Shown here piece after piece: positions 48,081 through 57,344 of a DNA stretch of 64,000 nucleotides. The notes beneath the pieces were generated by a model. That model had not been told where the DNA came from and made no database searches. It worked only from the letters and a program-made list of their open reading frames with translations. A program made the position numbers and the translations under genes. Source of the DNA: Ktedonobacter racemifer DSM 44963 (GTDB lineage: Bacteria; Chloroflexota; Ktedonobacteria; Ktedonobacterales; Ktedonobacteraceae); NCBI RefSeq assembly GCF_000178855.1, contig NZ_ADVG01000004.1, positions 1,674,001 through 1,738,000 of the forward strand. The letters are read 5' to 3'. How positions within the stretch are numbered: the first letter of the stretch is position 1; every line of letters begins with the position of its first letter.

Positions 48081-49856
48081 CTAGAAGGTGGTTTCCAGAG
48101 GGCTGTACTCGCCCTGCCAGAGGCGCTGCATCTCCGTGCTGGTCGCCAGGAGGTGCTCAAGTGTGCCTTCTGCCTCGAGTTGACCATCCTTGAGGACGAG
48201 AATATGGTCGGCGCGGCGCAGGACGGAGCGTCGGTGAGAGACCGCCAGGACCGTCTTATCTCTCTGTGCGAAGATGCGCTCCCAGAGTAGGGCCTCGGTC
48301 TCAATGTCCAGCGCGCTGGAGAGATCGTCCACCACCAGGAGTTCGGCGGGACGCACAAACATACGTGCTGCGGCGGAGCGCTGGATCTGGCCCCCAGAGA
48401 GACGCACGCCCCTGGGACCGATCACGGTATCCAGTCCCTCGGCCATCTCCGCGATATCAGGCTCCAATACCGCCAGCTCAAGCGCTTGCTTCAGGTTCGC
48501 CTCACTATCCTCCATACCAAGCAGGATGTTTTCGCGCAGGCTATCGCTAAACATGTGCGGCACCTGCGAGGTATAGGCGCTGTGTGGAGGCACGAAGAAG
48601 GACCCTGGCCGCTCCACGCGTGTCGCGTTCCAATATATATCGCCTGCCTCTTTCGGCAATAGCCCCAACAATACCTGCAAGAGGGTCGTCTTGCCCGAGC
48701 CAATCTCGCCAGTAACGACCGTGAACGATCCCCGTGTTAGCGAGAAGCTGATGTCACGAATACCATGCTCAGCGTCGGGATAGCGGTAGCCAAGTCCTTC
48801 AACTTTCAATTCCTGGAGCCTATCCTCCCTGATAGGAGGCGGCGCGGGCAAGGCTGGAAGTGGTCCGCGCATATACAGCGGACTCACCTCAACCAGTTTG
48901 GATGCAGGTGCTCCTTGCATCAGCGTAAGCAGACGTTCGACAGAGATATCTGCCTGTTTGTATGCTGTCAGCATGCGGCCAAAGTGCGCTGTAAACTCTG
49001 TAATCCAGCCCAGGTAGTAGACAAAAAGCGCGAAGTCGCCCACGGTAAAAGACCCATTATGCATCACCTGCCCAGCCAGCAACAGGATCACGCCTGTACC
49101 TATGCTCACAGTATTGGAGAAGGTCGATTGAAGCACCTGGTCAAGCAGCTTGTCGCGTACCGTCATCGTCAGGCGGACCTGGTTGAGCCGCTGAAAGTGT
49201 GTAATGCTCTTCTGCTCGGCATTTGCGATCTGTACCGCCTGTACCGCGCCAAAGAGCTCGCCCAGGAAGCCTGTCACATCGCCAGTGGCCCTACGGTTAT
49301 CGCCGCGCCGCTTCTTGATCTGCTGGCCCGCGATATTCACGCAGGCCACGATAATGATCAGGGGTAGGTAAACGAACAAGGTAATAAAAGGGCTGATCTT
49401 GAGCATGATAACAAAGGCTATGCCCACAAAGAGAATCAGGGCAATCAGGTCGTTAAAGCCCATCAAAAAGGAACTAATCTCGTCCACATCATCGCGTAGG
49501 CGACTGATAGCCTCGCCCGAGGACGCAGGCAGCGCCCGAGCACCTGGCAGTTGCAGAACCCAGGCGAAAATGTTTTTCTGGAGCAGGGCCGCGCTGGTAT
49601 ACATGAAGGGCGAGTTCGTTAGCTGGCAGCCTGCGAGAAAGGTCAGACGCCCCAGGCCTGAGACCAGGAAGAGCGCGGCTATGGACCAGAGGAGTTGCTC
49701 ATTCAAGCTATGGACTGTTAAGCTATCAAAGAAACGCTGTGAGATCAGACCTGGAATCATCTCGAAGACAAAGACCAGCACGATAAAGAGACAGTTGAGC
49801 AGGTAATACCAGGGCTGGAAGCGAATCAGGTGCCAGAAAAAGCGCCAGGCTTTCAT
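48081..49856 (-). CDS. ABC transporter, fused permease/ATPase (half with degenerate site)
   Basis: A 591-aa half exporter. Residues 1-~310 are the six-helix ABC_membrane domain; the ATPase follows with Walker A TGEIGSGKTTLLQV, Q-loop region, signature LSGGQIQRSAAARMF, and Walker B LLVVDDLSSALD, then the switch His in AVSHRRSVL. The residue after the Walker B Asp is Asp and not the usual catalytic Glu, so this half probably carries the degenerate site of a heterodimer. Its start overlaps the stop of the other half by 4 bases (49853-49856), so they are coupled. Probable drug, lipid or peptide exporter; substrate unknown. Confidence 0.92.
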   Translation of the reverse strand: MKAWRFFWHLIRFQPWYYLLNCLFIVLVFVFEMIPGLISQRFFDSLTVHSLNEQLLWSIAALFLVSGLGRLTFLAGCQLTNSPFMYTSAALLQKNIFAWVLQLPGARALPASSGEAISRLRDDVDEISSFLMGFNDLIALILFVGIAFVIMLKISPFITLFVYLPLIIIVACVNIAGQQIKKRRGDNRRATGDVTGFLGELFGAVQAVQIANAEQKSITHFQRLNQVRLTMTVRDKLLDQVLQSTFSNTVSIGTGVILLLAGQVMHNGSFTVGDFALFVYYLGWITEFTAHFGRMLTAYKQADISVERLLTLMQGAPASKLVEVSPLYMRGPLPALPAPPPIREDRLQELKVEGLGYRYPDAEHGIRDISFSLTRGSFTVVTGEIGSGKTTLLQVLLGLLPKEAGDIYWNATRVERPGSFFVPPHSAYTSQVPHMFSDSLRENILLGMEDSEANLKQALELAVLEPDIAEMAEGLDTVIGPRGVRLSGGQIQRSAAARMFVRPAELLVVDDLSSALDIETEALLWERIFAQRDKTVLAVSHRRSVLRRADHILVLKDGQLEAEGTLEHLLATSTEMQRLWQGEYSPLETTF

Positions 49857-51592
49857 TGTAGAACCTCCTCATGGGCGGCGTGTAGCAGATGTGAGAAGTA
49901 GGAGTCCGAATCGGAGGCGAGCTGAAGACGGGAGCCATACTCGCGGATGCCTCCATCGTCGAGCACCATGATGCTATCGGCTCGCTGAACCGTACTCAGG
50001 CGATGCGCGATAATAATCGCCGTTCGCCCCTGGAGCAGGGTATCAATGGCGCGCTCCAGAAGCCGCTCAGTAGCTGGGTCCAGGCGCGAAGAGGCCTCGT
50101 CCAGGATAATGACGGCAGGATCTTTAAGGAAGACACGCGCAAAGGCCAGGAGCTGAGCCTCACCAGCGGATAGGCCACCTCCGTTCGTCGCCAGAATCGT
50201 GTCCAAGCCGTCCTCCAGTTCATCATACCAGTCGCGGAGTCCGAGCGTCTCCAGAGCCTGGAGGATGCGCTGGTCATCGATACTCTGGTCGAAGAAGGTC
50301 AGGTTGTCGCGGACGCTGGCATGAAAGAGCTGGACATCCTGCGTGACCATGCCGATCATATCGCGCAGGTCGGCTCTCCTGGCGGCGCGCAGCTCCTGGC
50401 CGCCCAGGCGGATTGTTCCCTTGACCGGGTCGTAGAGGCGGAAGAGAAGGCGGGTAATAGTCGTTTTGCCGCTGCCCGTTCGCCCCAGCAGCCCCAGTAC
50501 TTCTCCAGCCTCTATATGGAAGTCCAGGTCGCGCACGACCATGTCTTCCTCGCCGTAGCCGAAGACGACATGCTCAAACTCGATGTCGAGCGCACCTTTG
50601 GGAAAAGCCACGCCGGGGCCATCCTCAAGCTCGCTCTGCACTTGAAGTAACTCGCGGATGCGCACAAAGCCAGCGCTGGCCTTCTGGAAGTCATCGAGCT
50701 GATCGGTTATGGCTTGAATAGGTTGAAAGATGAGCTGCGTGTAGTAGAAAATCAGAAAGGCCATACCCAGCGTCATCTCACCACGCTGGTAGAACCAGGT
50801 GATGACCAGGAAGGCGACCATGGTTCCCAGCAGAGAGGTGAGAATAGGCATGGTCCAGACAGCGACCGACATAACCCTGGCTGAACGCGCGGTACGGAAG
50901 CGCTGGCGTGTATAGCTGTAGAGGCGGCGCAAAACGTAACCCTGCGCTCCACTGGAGCGAATATCCTCTGTTCCATGCAGCCGCTCTTCAAGAAAGCCAT
51001 ACAGTTCGGCGCTGGCCTGGCGAAAAGTCTTCCAGCGCGTCACCGCGACATTGCGCACGCTATTAATCAACAGTAGCGCTACGATAGTGAAAAGTGCGAG
51101 CGCAAGCCCGGCGCGCCAATCCTGAAAGAGCATTACTATGAGAACGCCAACGAGCAGCAGCAGGTTACCCAGCACCTTGATGACAAACTGAGAGAAGAAA
51201 TTTGCCAGGGCTGTCACATCGCCATCCACGCGCTCGATCAGTTCACCCGGAGTATGCTTTTTATGGAAACCCATGTCCAGGGTTACCAGGTGGAGAGCCA
51301 GGTCAACGCGTAGTGCGTTGGTCGCTGTCCAGCCCACGCGCTCGCTATAGTAGGTCGCGACAATCTTCACCGCCTGTTGTAGGAGCGCGACTACTATAAA
51401 GAGCAAGGCGATTCCAAGCACAGGTGTCTGAATGGTAGTCGCTGTAATCGTGTCGATAAAAATACGTAGAAGCTGCGGATTGACGAGCTGGAGCGCGATA
51501 TCGCCGCAAAGCAAGAGCGCCAGTAACACCACCAATCGCCCTTGTGGAGCAAGGTAGGTTGCCAGCAGATGGCGATAGTCTTTGAAATGCAT
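49853..51592 (-). CDS. ABC transporter, fused permease/ATPase (catalytic half)
   Basis: A 579-aa half exporter, first gene of the two-gene operon. The N-terminal membrane domain (about six helices) includes the coupling region FHKKHTPGELIERVDGDV. The ATPase has Walker A LLGRTGSGKTTITRL, signature LSAGEAQLLAFARVFL (LSAGE variant of LSGGQ), Walker B PAVIILDEASSRLD with a normal catalytic Glu, and the switch His IIAHRLSTV. Together with the partner at 48081 it forms a heterodimeric type IV exporter of the BmrCD/TM287-288 form. AAGGGA precedes the ATG at 51592. A long intergenic region lies upstream. Confidence 0.92.
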   Translation of the reverse strand: MHFKDYRHLLATYLAPQGRLVVLLALLLCGDIALQLVNPQLLRIFIDTITATTIQTPVLGIALLFIVVALLQQAVKIVATYYSERVGWTATNALRVDLALHLVTLDMGFHKKHTPGELIERVDGDVTALANFFSQFVIKVLGNLLLLVGVLIVMLFQDWRAGLALALFTIVALLLINSVRNVAVTRWKTFRQASAELYGFLEERLHGTEDIRSSGAQGYVLRRLYSYTRQRFRTARSARVMSVAVWTMPILTSLLGTMVAFLVITWFYQRGEMTLGMAFLIFYYTQLIFQPIQAITDQLDDFQKASAGFVRIRELLQVQSELEDGPGVAFPKGALDIEFEHVVFGYGEEDMVVRDLDFHIEAGEVLGLLGRTGSGKTTITRLLFRLYDPVKGTIRLGGQELRAARRADLRDMIGMVTQDVQLFHASVRDNLTFFDQSIDDQRILQALETLGLRDWYDELEDGLDTILATNGGGLSAGEAQLLAFARVFLKDPAVIILDEASSRLDPATERLLERAIDTLLQGRTAIIIAHRLSTVQRADSIMVLDDGGIREYGSRLQLASDSDSYFSHLLHAAHEEVLQ

Positions 51593-52281
51593 GATGGTCC
51601 CTTCTATTGTGGATGTATATACCCGGCGAGTGTCCAGTGGTAAAACGCTAGAACAAACGAGCGCAAGACAGGACAGAAAAAAACAGTAGCAAAGCTAGAG
51701 GATGGGACAGCATCCCGCGGAGCATACAGAGAAGATGTGAGTGGAAAGGAACCGCGGGCGTTGACCATCCTGTGCCCACGGTCTGTGTAGAGCGTCTATG
51801 TGCCTGGAGAAGTACTTCCGTCAAGTGTAGAGGCAGCATAAAAAGGGCAGAGTGAGGCCTTGGGCAAGTTAAAACTGCCGGTATTACGAGTTGTTACCAG
51901 GTCTGGCAGCCATACCCTAGAAGCCATGAACACGCTCCCTCTGCGGTTATAGTAAAGCAATCAATACATTTGAGCTTTTCTAGTTTACCTCAAGAAAGGC
52001 CCCAAAGTCAAGGCCTGTAGAAGCGGCAAACAGGGCCTTCCCTTTCCCTCTGACATCTGCTTCGGCTCGCAAGCTCGCCTCAGGGGAAGGGGGTTGTGAT
52101 GGCTGGCTCTGCCAGCCATCACAACCCCCTTCCCCTGAGCACCGCAGGCGCGAAAGGGAACTTTTGGCGCGCACAATCCGTCACCTTGAATGGAACAATG
52201 GCGTATCGACATGTGACAAAGCATCGCTAGCACCCATATGCAGAGTGCTTGCTTGTGTGAAATGCTCAGGAGAGTTCTTAG
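51593..52281. other. 689-bp intergenic region, no gene recognised
   Basis: Upstream of the ABC operon (-) and the lipoprotein (+). Besides the 28-bp hairpin and the tag core near 52080-52153, only short unconvincing frames are present. Confidence 0.5.
52080..52138. repeat. Perfect 28-bp hairpin with adjoining tag core
   Basis: 52080-52107 pairs perfectly with 52111-52138 (loop TCT), containing GGGGTTGTGATGGCTGGC. Four bases later the core CCGCAGGCGCGA (52142-52153) of the 20-bp tag appears. It lies upstream of, not after, the flanking genes. Confidence 0.75.
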
Positions 52282-52854
52282 ATGAGAATGAAAACACTGC
52301 CAGTTAGGCATGGAGTGCGCGTTAGCATTATCGCCTCATTGCTTGGTCTCTTTATCCTGGCTATGAGTGGCTGTGGGAGTGCCAGCGGAGGCTCTACCAG
52401 TGATAACCCTTCTAGCACCAATGCGGTCACGCAAACGGTAGTACCTTCTGCCTCTGCTACTAGTGCCTCGAAGGCTCCAACCGCACTTGCAACCTCGACC
52501 ACGCCCGGCACAAAGGCGATCTTGAATTGCGGAACGATCAGAATATCCGCGACGCCGATTGCGGTAGATGCAAAAACTCGCGATGCGAAAGAGTGTTTCT
52601 GGCATGCCTATCAACAGTGCCAGGCTGCGACCCTGACGGTGAACTTTACGGGAGTAGATACGATTACAAGGCGTATCCTTACGCTCTCCCAGGGCACGCC
52701 CTGTCATGTGACAGAGGTAGTACAGCACTCAATAGTGCCTCAGCCAGTCAAAACAACTGGCAACTATAGCTGCGGCAGTATTGATCGGACGTCCCAGGCG
52801 CTGGTGATCAAGACCTGTGGCAAAGATGGAGACATCACTATCCCCTTGAGTTAA
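52282..52854 (+). CDS. Lipoprotein of unknown function
   Basis: A 190-aa secreted lipoprotein. Hydrophobic helix VSIIASLLGLFILAMSGC ends in a lipobox (AMSGC), so Cys near residue 33 should be lipidated. A Ser/Thr/Ala/Pro-rich spacer (residues ~35-75) follows, then a domain with six Cys (LNCGTIRIS, AKECFWHAYQQCQAATL, GTPCHVTEV, NYSCGSIDR, KTCGKDGD) that may form three disulfides. I do not recognise the domain. ATG 52282 is followed two codons later by a second ATG at 52288. A T-rich terminator hairpin follows. Confidence 0.7.
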   Translation: MRMKTLPVRHGVRVSIIASLLGLFILAMSGCGSASGGSTSDNPSSTNAVTQTVVPSASATSASKAPTALATSTTPGTKAILNCGTIRISATPIAVDAKTRDAKECFWHAYQQCQAATLTVNFTGVDTITRRILTLSQGTPCHVTEVVQHSIVPQPVKTTGNYSCGSIDRTSQALVIKTCGKDGDITIPLS

Positions 52855-52867
52855 GCCGCAGTAGACG

Positions 52868-52910
52868 CGCCAGGCTGGAAGATCAACGCTCTTCCAGCCT
52901 GGCGCTCTTC
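52868..52910 (+). terminator. Terminator of the lipoprotein gene
   Basis: CGCCAGGCTGGAAG (52868-52881) pairs perfectly with 52891-52904; CTCTTCTCT follows. The remaining 330 bases to the chitinase gene show no gene. Confidence 0.7.
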
Positions 52911-53237
52911 TCTATGAGTAGTCTTATATAAGACTTTGTCTTATGGAAGATGGGAGGAGAATTAGCAAGGCCGTCTAGTGGTCTAGATGACTTGACAATG
53001 AAACGAAAAGCGGATACAGTTACTATTAGGCTTTCTCATTTGGGAGTACGCGCATATCCTGTAAGAATCCGTCCACCATACGTTATGCTTCAGGGATGTA
53101 TGCAGCATAATATACGGTCTTCTAGACCATCGGACGTAAGATTTATAAGCAGGCGCCGCGCGTACGAATGTGTCCTGGTGAGTTTTTGCTAGTGCTTTTT
53201 ATATTGGCAAAGCGTTTTTATGCGGGAGGGAAACCCA

Positions 53238-55100
53238 ATGAAGCGTCATGCACCAACCCGATTCCTCGCAGTGGTCTGTATCGTGTTTACCCTGGTTATG
53301 TCCTTTGTCGTCACACACGCTACTCAGGCCCAGTTCTCCCCTACGAAGGCTCAAGCCGCCACCCTGGCCTCGAGCAACAAGATCAATGCCGCCTATTTTA
53401 CCCAGTGGGGCATCTACCAGCGTAACTACAACGTCAAAAATATTGTGACGAATGGTACTGCCTCAAAGTTGAATGCCTTGATGTATGCCTTTGCGAACAT
53501 CAACAGTAGCTATCAATGTTATTCAGGCGATACCTACGCCGATTATCAGAAGACATTTACCGCTGACCAGGCGGTGAATGGGGTCGCCGATACCTGGAAT
53601 CAGCCTCTGGCAGGCAACTTTAACCAACTCAAGGAGCTCAAGGCGCTCTACCCCAACATCAAAATCTTTATCTCTATTGGTGGTTGGACCTGGTCCACCA
53701 ATTTCTCTGCCGCTGCCTCGCCACAAAACGTCTCTGCGTTTGTACACTCCTGCATTGATCAGTATATCCTGGGCAACCAGGCTGGCGCGGGAACGATGGC
53801 GGGTATCTTTGACGGTATCGACATTGACTGGGAGTATCCCAATGATCCAGGGAATGGGAATCCTCATGGTCCCCAGGATACGCAGAACTATACCAATCTG
53901 CTCAAGGAGTTTCGCACCCAGCTGGACCAGGCTGGCGCTCAGTCGGGAAAGCATTACCTGCTGACAGTTGCCGCTCCTGCTGGTCAGGATAAGTATCAGA
54001 ATATTCAGCTCAACCAGATTGGTCAGTATCTGGATTGGGTCGACCTCATGACCTATGATATGCATGGAGCATGGAACGCGACTGGCCCAACCGATTTCAA
54101 CGCGCCCCTGTATGCCGATCCCGCCGATCCATCGGCTCCTCCTGCGAACTCGTACAGTATTGATCATGCCGTAACGGACTATCTTGCGGCCGGTATTCCC
54201 GCCAGCAAAATTGTCATGGGCATGCCTATCTATGGGCGTGGCTGGACGAATGTTCCTAATGTCAACAACGGCCTCTACCAGAGCAGCTCCTCGATGCAGG
54301 CGGCTCCAGGTACCTATGAGGCGGGTATCGAGGACTACAAGGTGCTCAAGAACCTGACGGGGTATACCAGCTACCGCAATCCGGTGACCCAGGTTAACTG
54401 GGTGTACAACGGCACAACCTTCTGGAGCTATGACGATCTCACTACCGTCGCGACCAAGACGAATTATATCAATAGCAAGGGTCTGGGCGGTGCCTTCTCC
54501 TGGTCGCTGGATGGCGATGATACCTCAGGGAGCTTTGTGAATGCCGTCTATAGTGGCCTGGGGAACTCTGGCGGTGGTAGCACGCCAACGCCAACGCCGA
54601 CCAATACACCGACGAAGACGCCAACTCCAAGCCCAACTAACACGCCAACGCCCACGCCAACTAATACACCGACCCCAACACCTACAAACACGCCAACCCC
54701 AACCCCGACGCCAGTTCCAGGTAATCTGGTAACCAATCCCGGTTTCGAGAGTGGCACCCTCTCTGGCTGGAGCTGCGATAGTAACGACATGGTGGTCTCC
54801 TCGCCTGTGCATGGTGGTACTCATGCCTTGCAGGTGACGCCAACCAGCTCAACGACGGGTGAGTGCGACCAGACGATTACGGTCCAACCCAATCATACGT
54901 ACACTCTGTCGGCCTATGTGAATGGTTCCTATGCCTACATCGGCGTTCAGGGTGGAAGCTCGAACTGGACCAGTAGTAGCAGTTACACGCAACTGAGCGT
55001 AACCTTTACGACTGGCGCCTCCCAGACGAGCGCGACCATCTATATACATGGATGGTATGCCCAGGGCAACGTCTACGCAGACGATTTCTCATTGCAATAA
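53238..55100 (+). CDS. Secreted GH18 chitinase with TP linker and C-terminal carbohydrate-binding module
   Basis: A 620-aa exported chitinase. Residues 1-~31 form a signal peptide (MKRHAPTRFLAVVCIVFTLVMSF, cleavage after a TQA/QA site). The GH18 domain (about 45-440) has the substrate motif KIFISIGGWTWS and the catalytic motif FDGIDIDWEYP with general acid Glu199, then MTYDMHGAW and a closing GGAFSWSLDGDD. A Thr/Pro repeat linker (about 448-493) leads to a ~125-residue beta-sandwich (NLVTNPGFESGTLSGW...VYADDFSL) of the CBM4/9/ CBM6-like kind. GGGAGGG upstream and the signal peptide fix ATG 53238. It breaks down chitin of fungi or insects in soil. Confidence 0.95.
   Translation: MKRHAPTRFLAVVCIVFTLVMSFVVTHATQAQFSPTKAQAATLASSNKINAAYFTQWGIYQRNYNVKNIVTNGTASKLNALMYAFANINSSYQCYSGDTYADYQKTFTADQAVNGVADTWNQPLAGNFNQLKELKALYPNIKIFISIGGWTWSTNFSAAASPQNVSAFVHSCIDQYILGNQAGAGTMAGIFDGIDIDWEYPNDPGNGNPHGPQDTQNYTNLLKEFRTQLDQAGAQSGKHYLLTVAAPAGQDKYQNIQLNQIGQYLDWVDLMTYDMHGAWNATGPTDFNAPLYADPADPSAPPANSYSIDHAVTDYLAAGIPASKIVMGMPIYGRGWTNVPNVNNGLYQSSSSMQAAPGTYEAGIEDYKVLKNLTGYTSYRNPVTQVNWVYNGTTFWSYDDLTTVATKTNYINSKGLGGAFSWSLDGDDTSGSFVNAVYSGLGNSGGGSTPTPTPTNTPTKTPTPSPTNTPTPTPTNTPTPTPTNTPTPTPTPVPGNLVTNPGFESGTLSGWSCDSNDMVVSSPVHGGTHALQVTPTSSTTGECDQTITVQPNHTYTLSAYVNGSYAYIGVQGGSSNWTSSSSYTQLSVTFTTGASQTSATIYIHGWYAQGNVYADDFSLQ
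54581..54720 (+). repeat. Tandem Thr/Pro-linker repeat in the chitinase gene
   Basis: Degenerate ACNCCNACN units coding for TPTPTNTPTPT-type peptide. Imperfect at DNA level, typical of linker expansion by slippage. Confidence 0.8.
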
Positions 55101-55182
55101 ATCAACCTCAACAATGTGGTGTGGAGCGCACTGGCAGCCTGCGGCTGCCAGTGCGCTCCACACCACATTGTTGAGGTTGATT
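55100..55182. terminator. Perfect 40-bp hairpin between convergent genes
   Basis: 55100-55139 pairs perfectly with 55143-55182 (loop TGC). The left arm begins on the last base of the chitinase stop codon, and the right arm enters the stop codon of the minus-strand gene (55181-55183). Confidence 0.85.
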
Positions 55183-56320
55183 AGTTTCCATAGGTGATGA
55201 CCATGGGTGGTGGGTTGAGCGCCAGGACATCTTTGGTAGGCATGATGCCCGTCTTGGCCTCAATTTTATAGAAGATCTTAAAGCCGCCGTAGCGAAAGTT
55301 ATGGTAGTGCTGCATATCGTTGCCGACCCACTCGTTATACTGCTGCTTCTTCTCCTCTTTGTCTCCGGGAAAGCCACCAACGCTATCGACATGAATTACC
55401 ATGTCAACCAGTGGGCTGGAGTGCAGGTTGCGCTTATCGGCGATCTCCGCCTCTCCGGCGTCATAGGGATTACTCGCGCTCTCGCCATCCCCGCGATACT
55501 GGTGGATGATGAGGATCTTCCGCGGGATGTGATACTTCTGGGGAAGCGCGGCGACGGCGTCGATAATTGGATTCAGGTCGCTGGACCGCACATTGCTCAG
55601 ATTTGTGCCCGGAATACCATCGTGGCGAGGAAACATCCATTCCGGGTCAATTGCCATATGCACAAAGGGATATTGCTCCAGGTAGGGCAGGAAGGACGAG
55701 ACCTCCTTCATGACGGGAGCCTGGCCGATGTTTAGATCGAGAAATAAGAGCAGGTTGTTGCGCTGACAGAAATCGACGTATGTACGTAATGTGTCGTCGT
55801 CGACGTGATGACTATAGGTGTTATCTGGTCCTGGATAGGAATCGGGCACGCTCACGACGAGATCAATGCCCAGTTGAACGGGATGAGCCGGATCTAGCTG
55901 CTCATAGACTGCTCCCTGTTGCTTTAGATGGTCGAGCATCGCCTGGTTAACTACATAAGCAGGCCCGGTTGGCTCCGCGCCTGGTACGGCATAGAAGGCC
56001 ACCACACGATGGGTAGGCAATACCGCTCCCACACTGGGATCAAAGGGGATGGGAGTGGGAGTGGGACCTGGCTTCGAGACGGTATGCGTCGTTCCCGCAT
56101 GAGGAGAGGATGGGGAAGCCTTGTCTATCAGTAAATAATCTTGCCATAGAGGTAGAGTGACGAGCGCGACGAGAACCGCCAGGATACCAGCGAGTGTGAG
56201 TCCAATCGGCAGGTACCTGTTGCGGTGGGCAGGTTTTTGCGGCGCTCCAGGTAAGAGTAACGTAGTCTGTTCAACCTCTGATTGCTTGACTTCAGGCTGT
56301 TCAAGTGATGCTTGATCCAT
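55181..56320 (-). CDS. Membrane-anchored, probably TIM-barrel protein of unknown function
   Basis: A 379-aa protein. After a ~35-residue cytoplasmic part there is one membrane helix (YLPIGLTLAGILAVLVALVTLPL), then a Pro/Thr linker (KPGPTPTPIPFDP) and a ~270-residue extracytoplasmic domain. That part alternates strands and helices: HRVVAFYAVPGA, LGIDLVVSVPDSYPGP, LLLFLDLNIGQ, FVHMAIDPEWMF, KILIIHQY, VDMVIHVDSVGGFPGD, GFKIFYKIEAKTGIM. Strand-end acidic residues (Asp-Pro-Glu in AIDPEW) suggest a glycosidase-like TIM barrel, but no family is recognised. It converges with the chitinase and shares its long terminator. AAAGGA precedes the ATG at 56320. Confidence 0.65.
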   Translation of the reverse strand: MDQASLEQPEVKQSEVEQTTLLLPGAPQKPAHRNRYLPIGLTLAGILAVLVALVTLPLWQDYLLIDKASPSSPHAGTTHTVSKPGPTPTPIPFDPSVGAVLPTHRVVAFYAVPGAEPTGPAYVVNQAMLDHLKQQGAVYEQLDPAHPVQLGIDLVVSVPDSYPGPDNTYSHHVDDDTLRTYVDFCQRNNLLLFLDLNIGQAPVMKEVSSFLPYLEQYPFVHMAIDPEWMFPRHDGIPGTNLSNVRSSDLNPIIDAVAALPQKYHIPRKILIIHQYRGDGESASNPYDAGEAEIADKRNLHSSPLVDMVIHVDSVGGFPGDKEEKKQQYNEWVGNDMQHYHNFRYGGFKIFYKIEAKTGIMPTKDVLALNPPPMVITYGN

Positions 56321-56612
56321 TGCTATCTTAATCCTTTATAAGGAACTGTTGTGGTTAAATAGTAATTGTCCCCTTATATTGAACAATGTTTGCGCACACG
56401 ATTTCATCTCTTCTGGTACTTTCTTCGCTTTTTCTCTAAGCTCTTCCATTTATTCTACGGGATTACAACAGGGCTTTTTCAATCTAGAGGAAATGAGAGA
56501 ATATCTCTTAGCCTTCGTGCCTGTCTCTTGATTTATTGCCGACACTTGGTTTATACTCATGAAGAAGAACTTTGAAGAAATATGTAAATTGTTCATAAGA
56601 AAGTAGCTAGCG

Positions 56613-57344
56613 ATGACGCAGAAGCGAGAAGCTGCCACAGGGCCTGCCGAGCTTTCCAAACAACAGCTTCGGGCTGAGCGGATTTTGGATGCCGCAGGCG
56701 AACTGCTGTTGCGCTGGGGCTATAAGCGCCTCACCATCGACGATATAGCCAGGCAGGCAGAAGTGGGTAGCGGTACCATTTATCTGCACTGGAAGACGCG
56801 CGAGGCTTTATTTGAAACGCTGATGTTGCGTGAATGTATCGCTATATGGCGTGAGCTGCAGCAGAGGATGCTCGCTGACCCGGAAGAAGCCCTGTTGCAT
56901 CGGATGATGCGCGCAATGCTGCTAATTGTCATGAGTCGCCCTTTGGCGAGAGCTTTCTTTGTTGGTGATCGTGACCTGTTGGGGAAGATGGCTCAAAGCG
57001 AGGTTTCGCGCCAGATGGGGAAGATAGCTCCTTCACAGGACTTTATTCGCCTGCTGTGTGATCTTGGTTTGATGCGGACGGATATGGAGATTACCAGCCT
57101 GGTGTATGCTTTCAGCGCGACGATTACTGGCTTCTGTCTTGTAGATCCTTTGTTGACGGAAGATGAGCAGATAGCGCTGGAGGTGAAAGGGGATGCCCTT
57201 GCTCGCGTCGTCCAACTCGCTTTTGCACCTGAGTTAGAGCCATCGCATGCAACCTTGCGGACAACAGTAGTTCCGACTGTGAGCCAATTGTTGGAACAGG
57301 TCTGTGCTTACTGTGAGCAGCAGATACAAGAACGTATGCTTTAG
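56613..57344 (+). CDS. TetR-family transcriptional regulator
   Basis: A 243-aa regulator. The N-terminal HTH is clear: ERILDAAGELLLRWGYKRLTIDDIARQAEVGSGTIYLHWKTREALFETLML. The C-terminal helical ligand domain is large (about 165 residues), with hydrophobic helices LLHRMMRAMLLIVMSRPLARAFFVGD. Ligand unknown. A P450 gene starts 141 bases downstream on the same strand, so this regulator probably controls it and itself; no palindromic operator was identified with confidence between or before them. Confidence 0.92.
   Translation: MTQKREAATGPAELSKQQLRAERILDAAGELLLRWGYKRLTIDDIARQAEVGSGTIYLHWKTREALFETLMLRECIAIWRELQQRMLADPEEALLHRMMRAMLLIVMSRPLARAFFVGDRDLLGKMAQSEVSRQMGKIAPSQDFIRLLCDLGLMRTDMEITSLVYAFSATITGFCLVDPLLTEDEQIALEVKGDALARVVQLAFAPELEPSHATLRTTVVPTVSQLLEQVCAYCEQQIQERML

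Noticed and set aside
52950..53192. 80-codon frame before the chitinase
   Set aside because: No ribosome site, no recognisable product; it lies in the promoter region of the chitinase gene.
54581..54720. Idea of a DNA-level tandem repeat with independent function
   Set aside because: In frame with the chitinase and fully explained by a Thr/Pro linker between catalytic and binding domains.
54525..54824. Minus-strand frame rich in Val/Gly over the chitinase linker
   Set aside because: Simple antisense of the Thr/Pro repeat.
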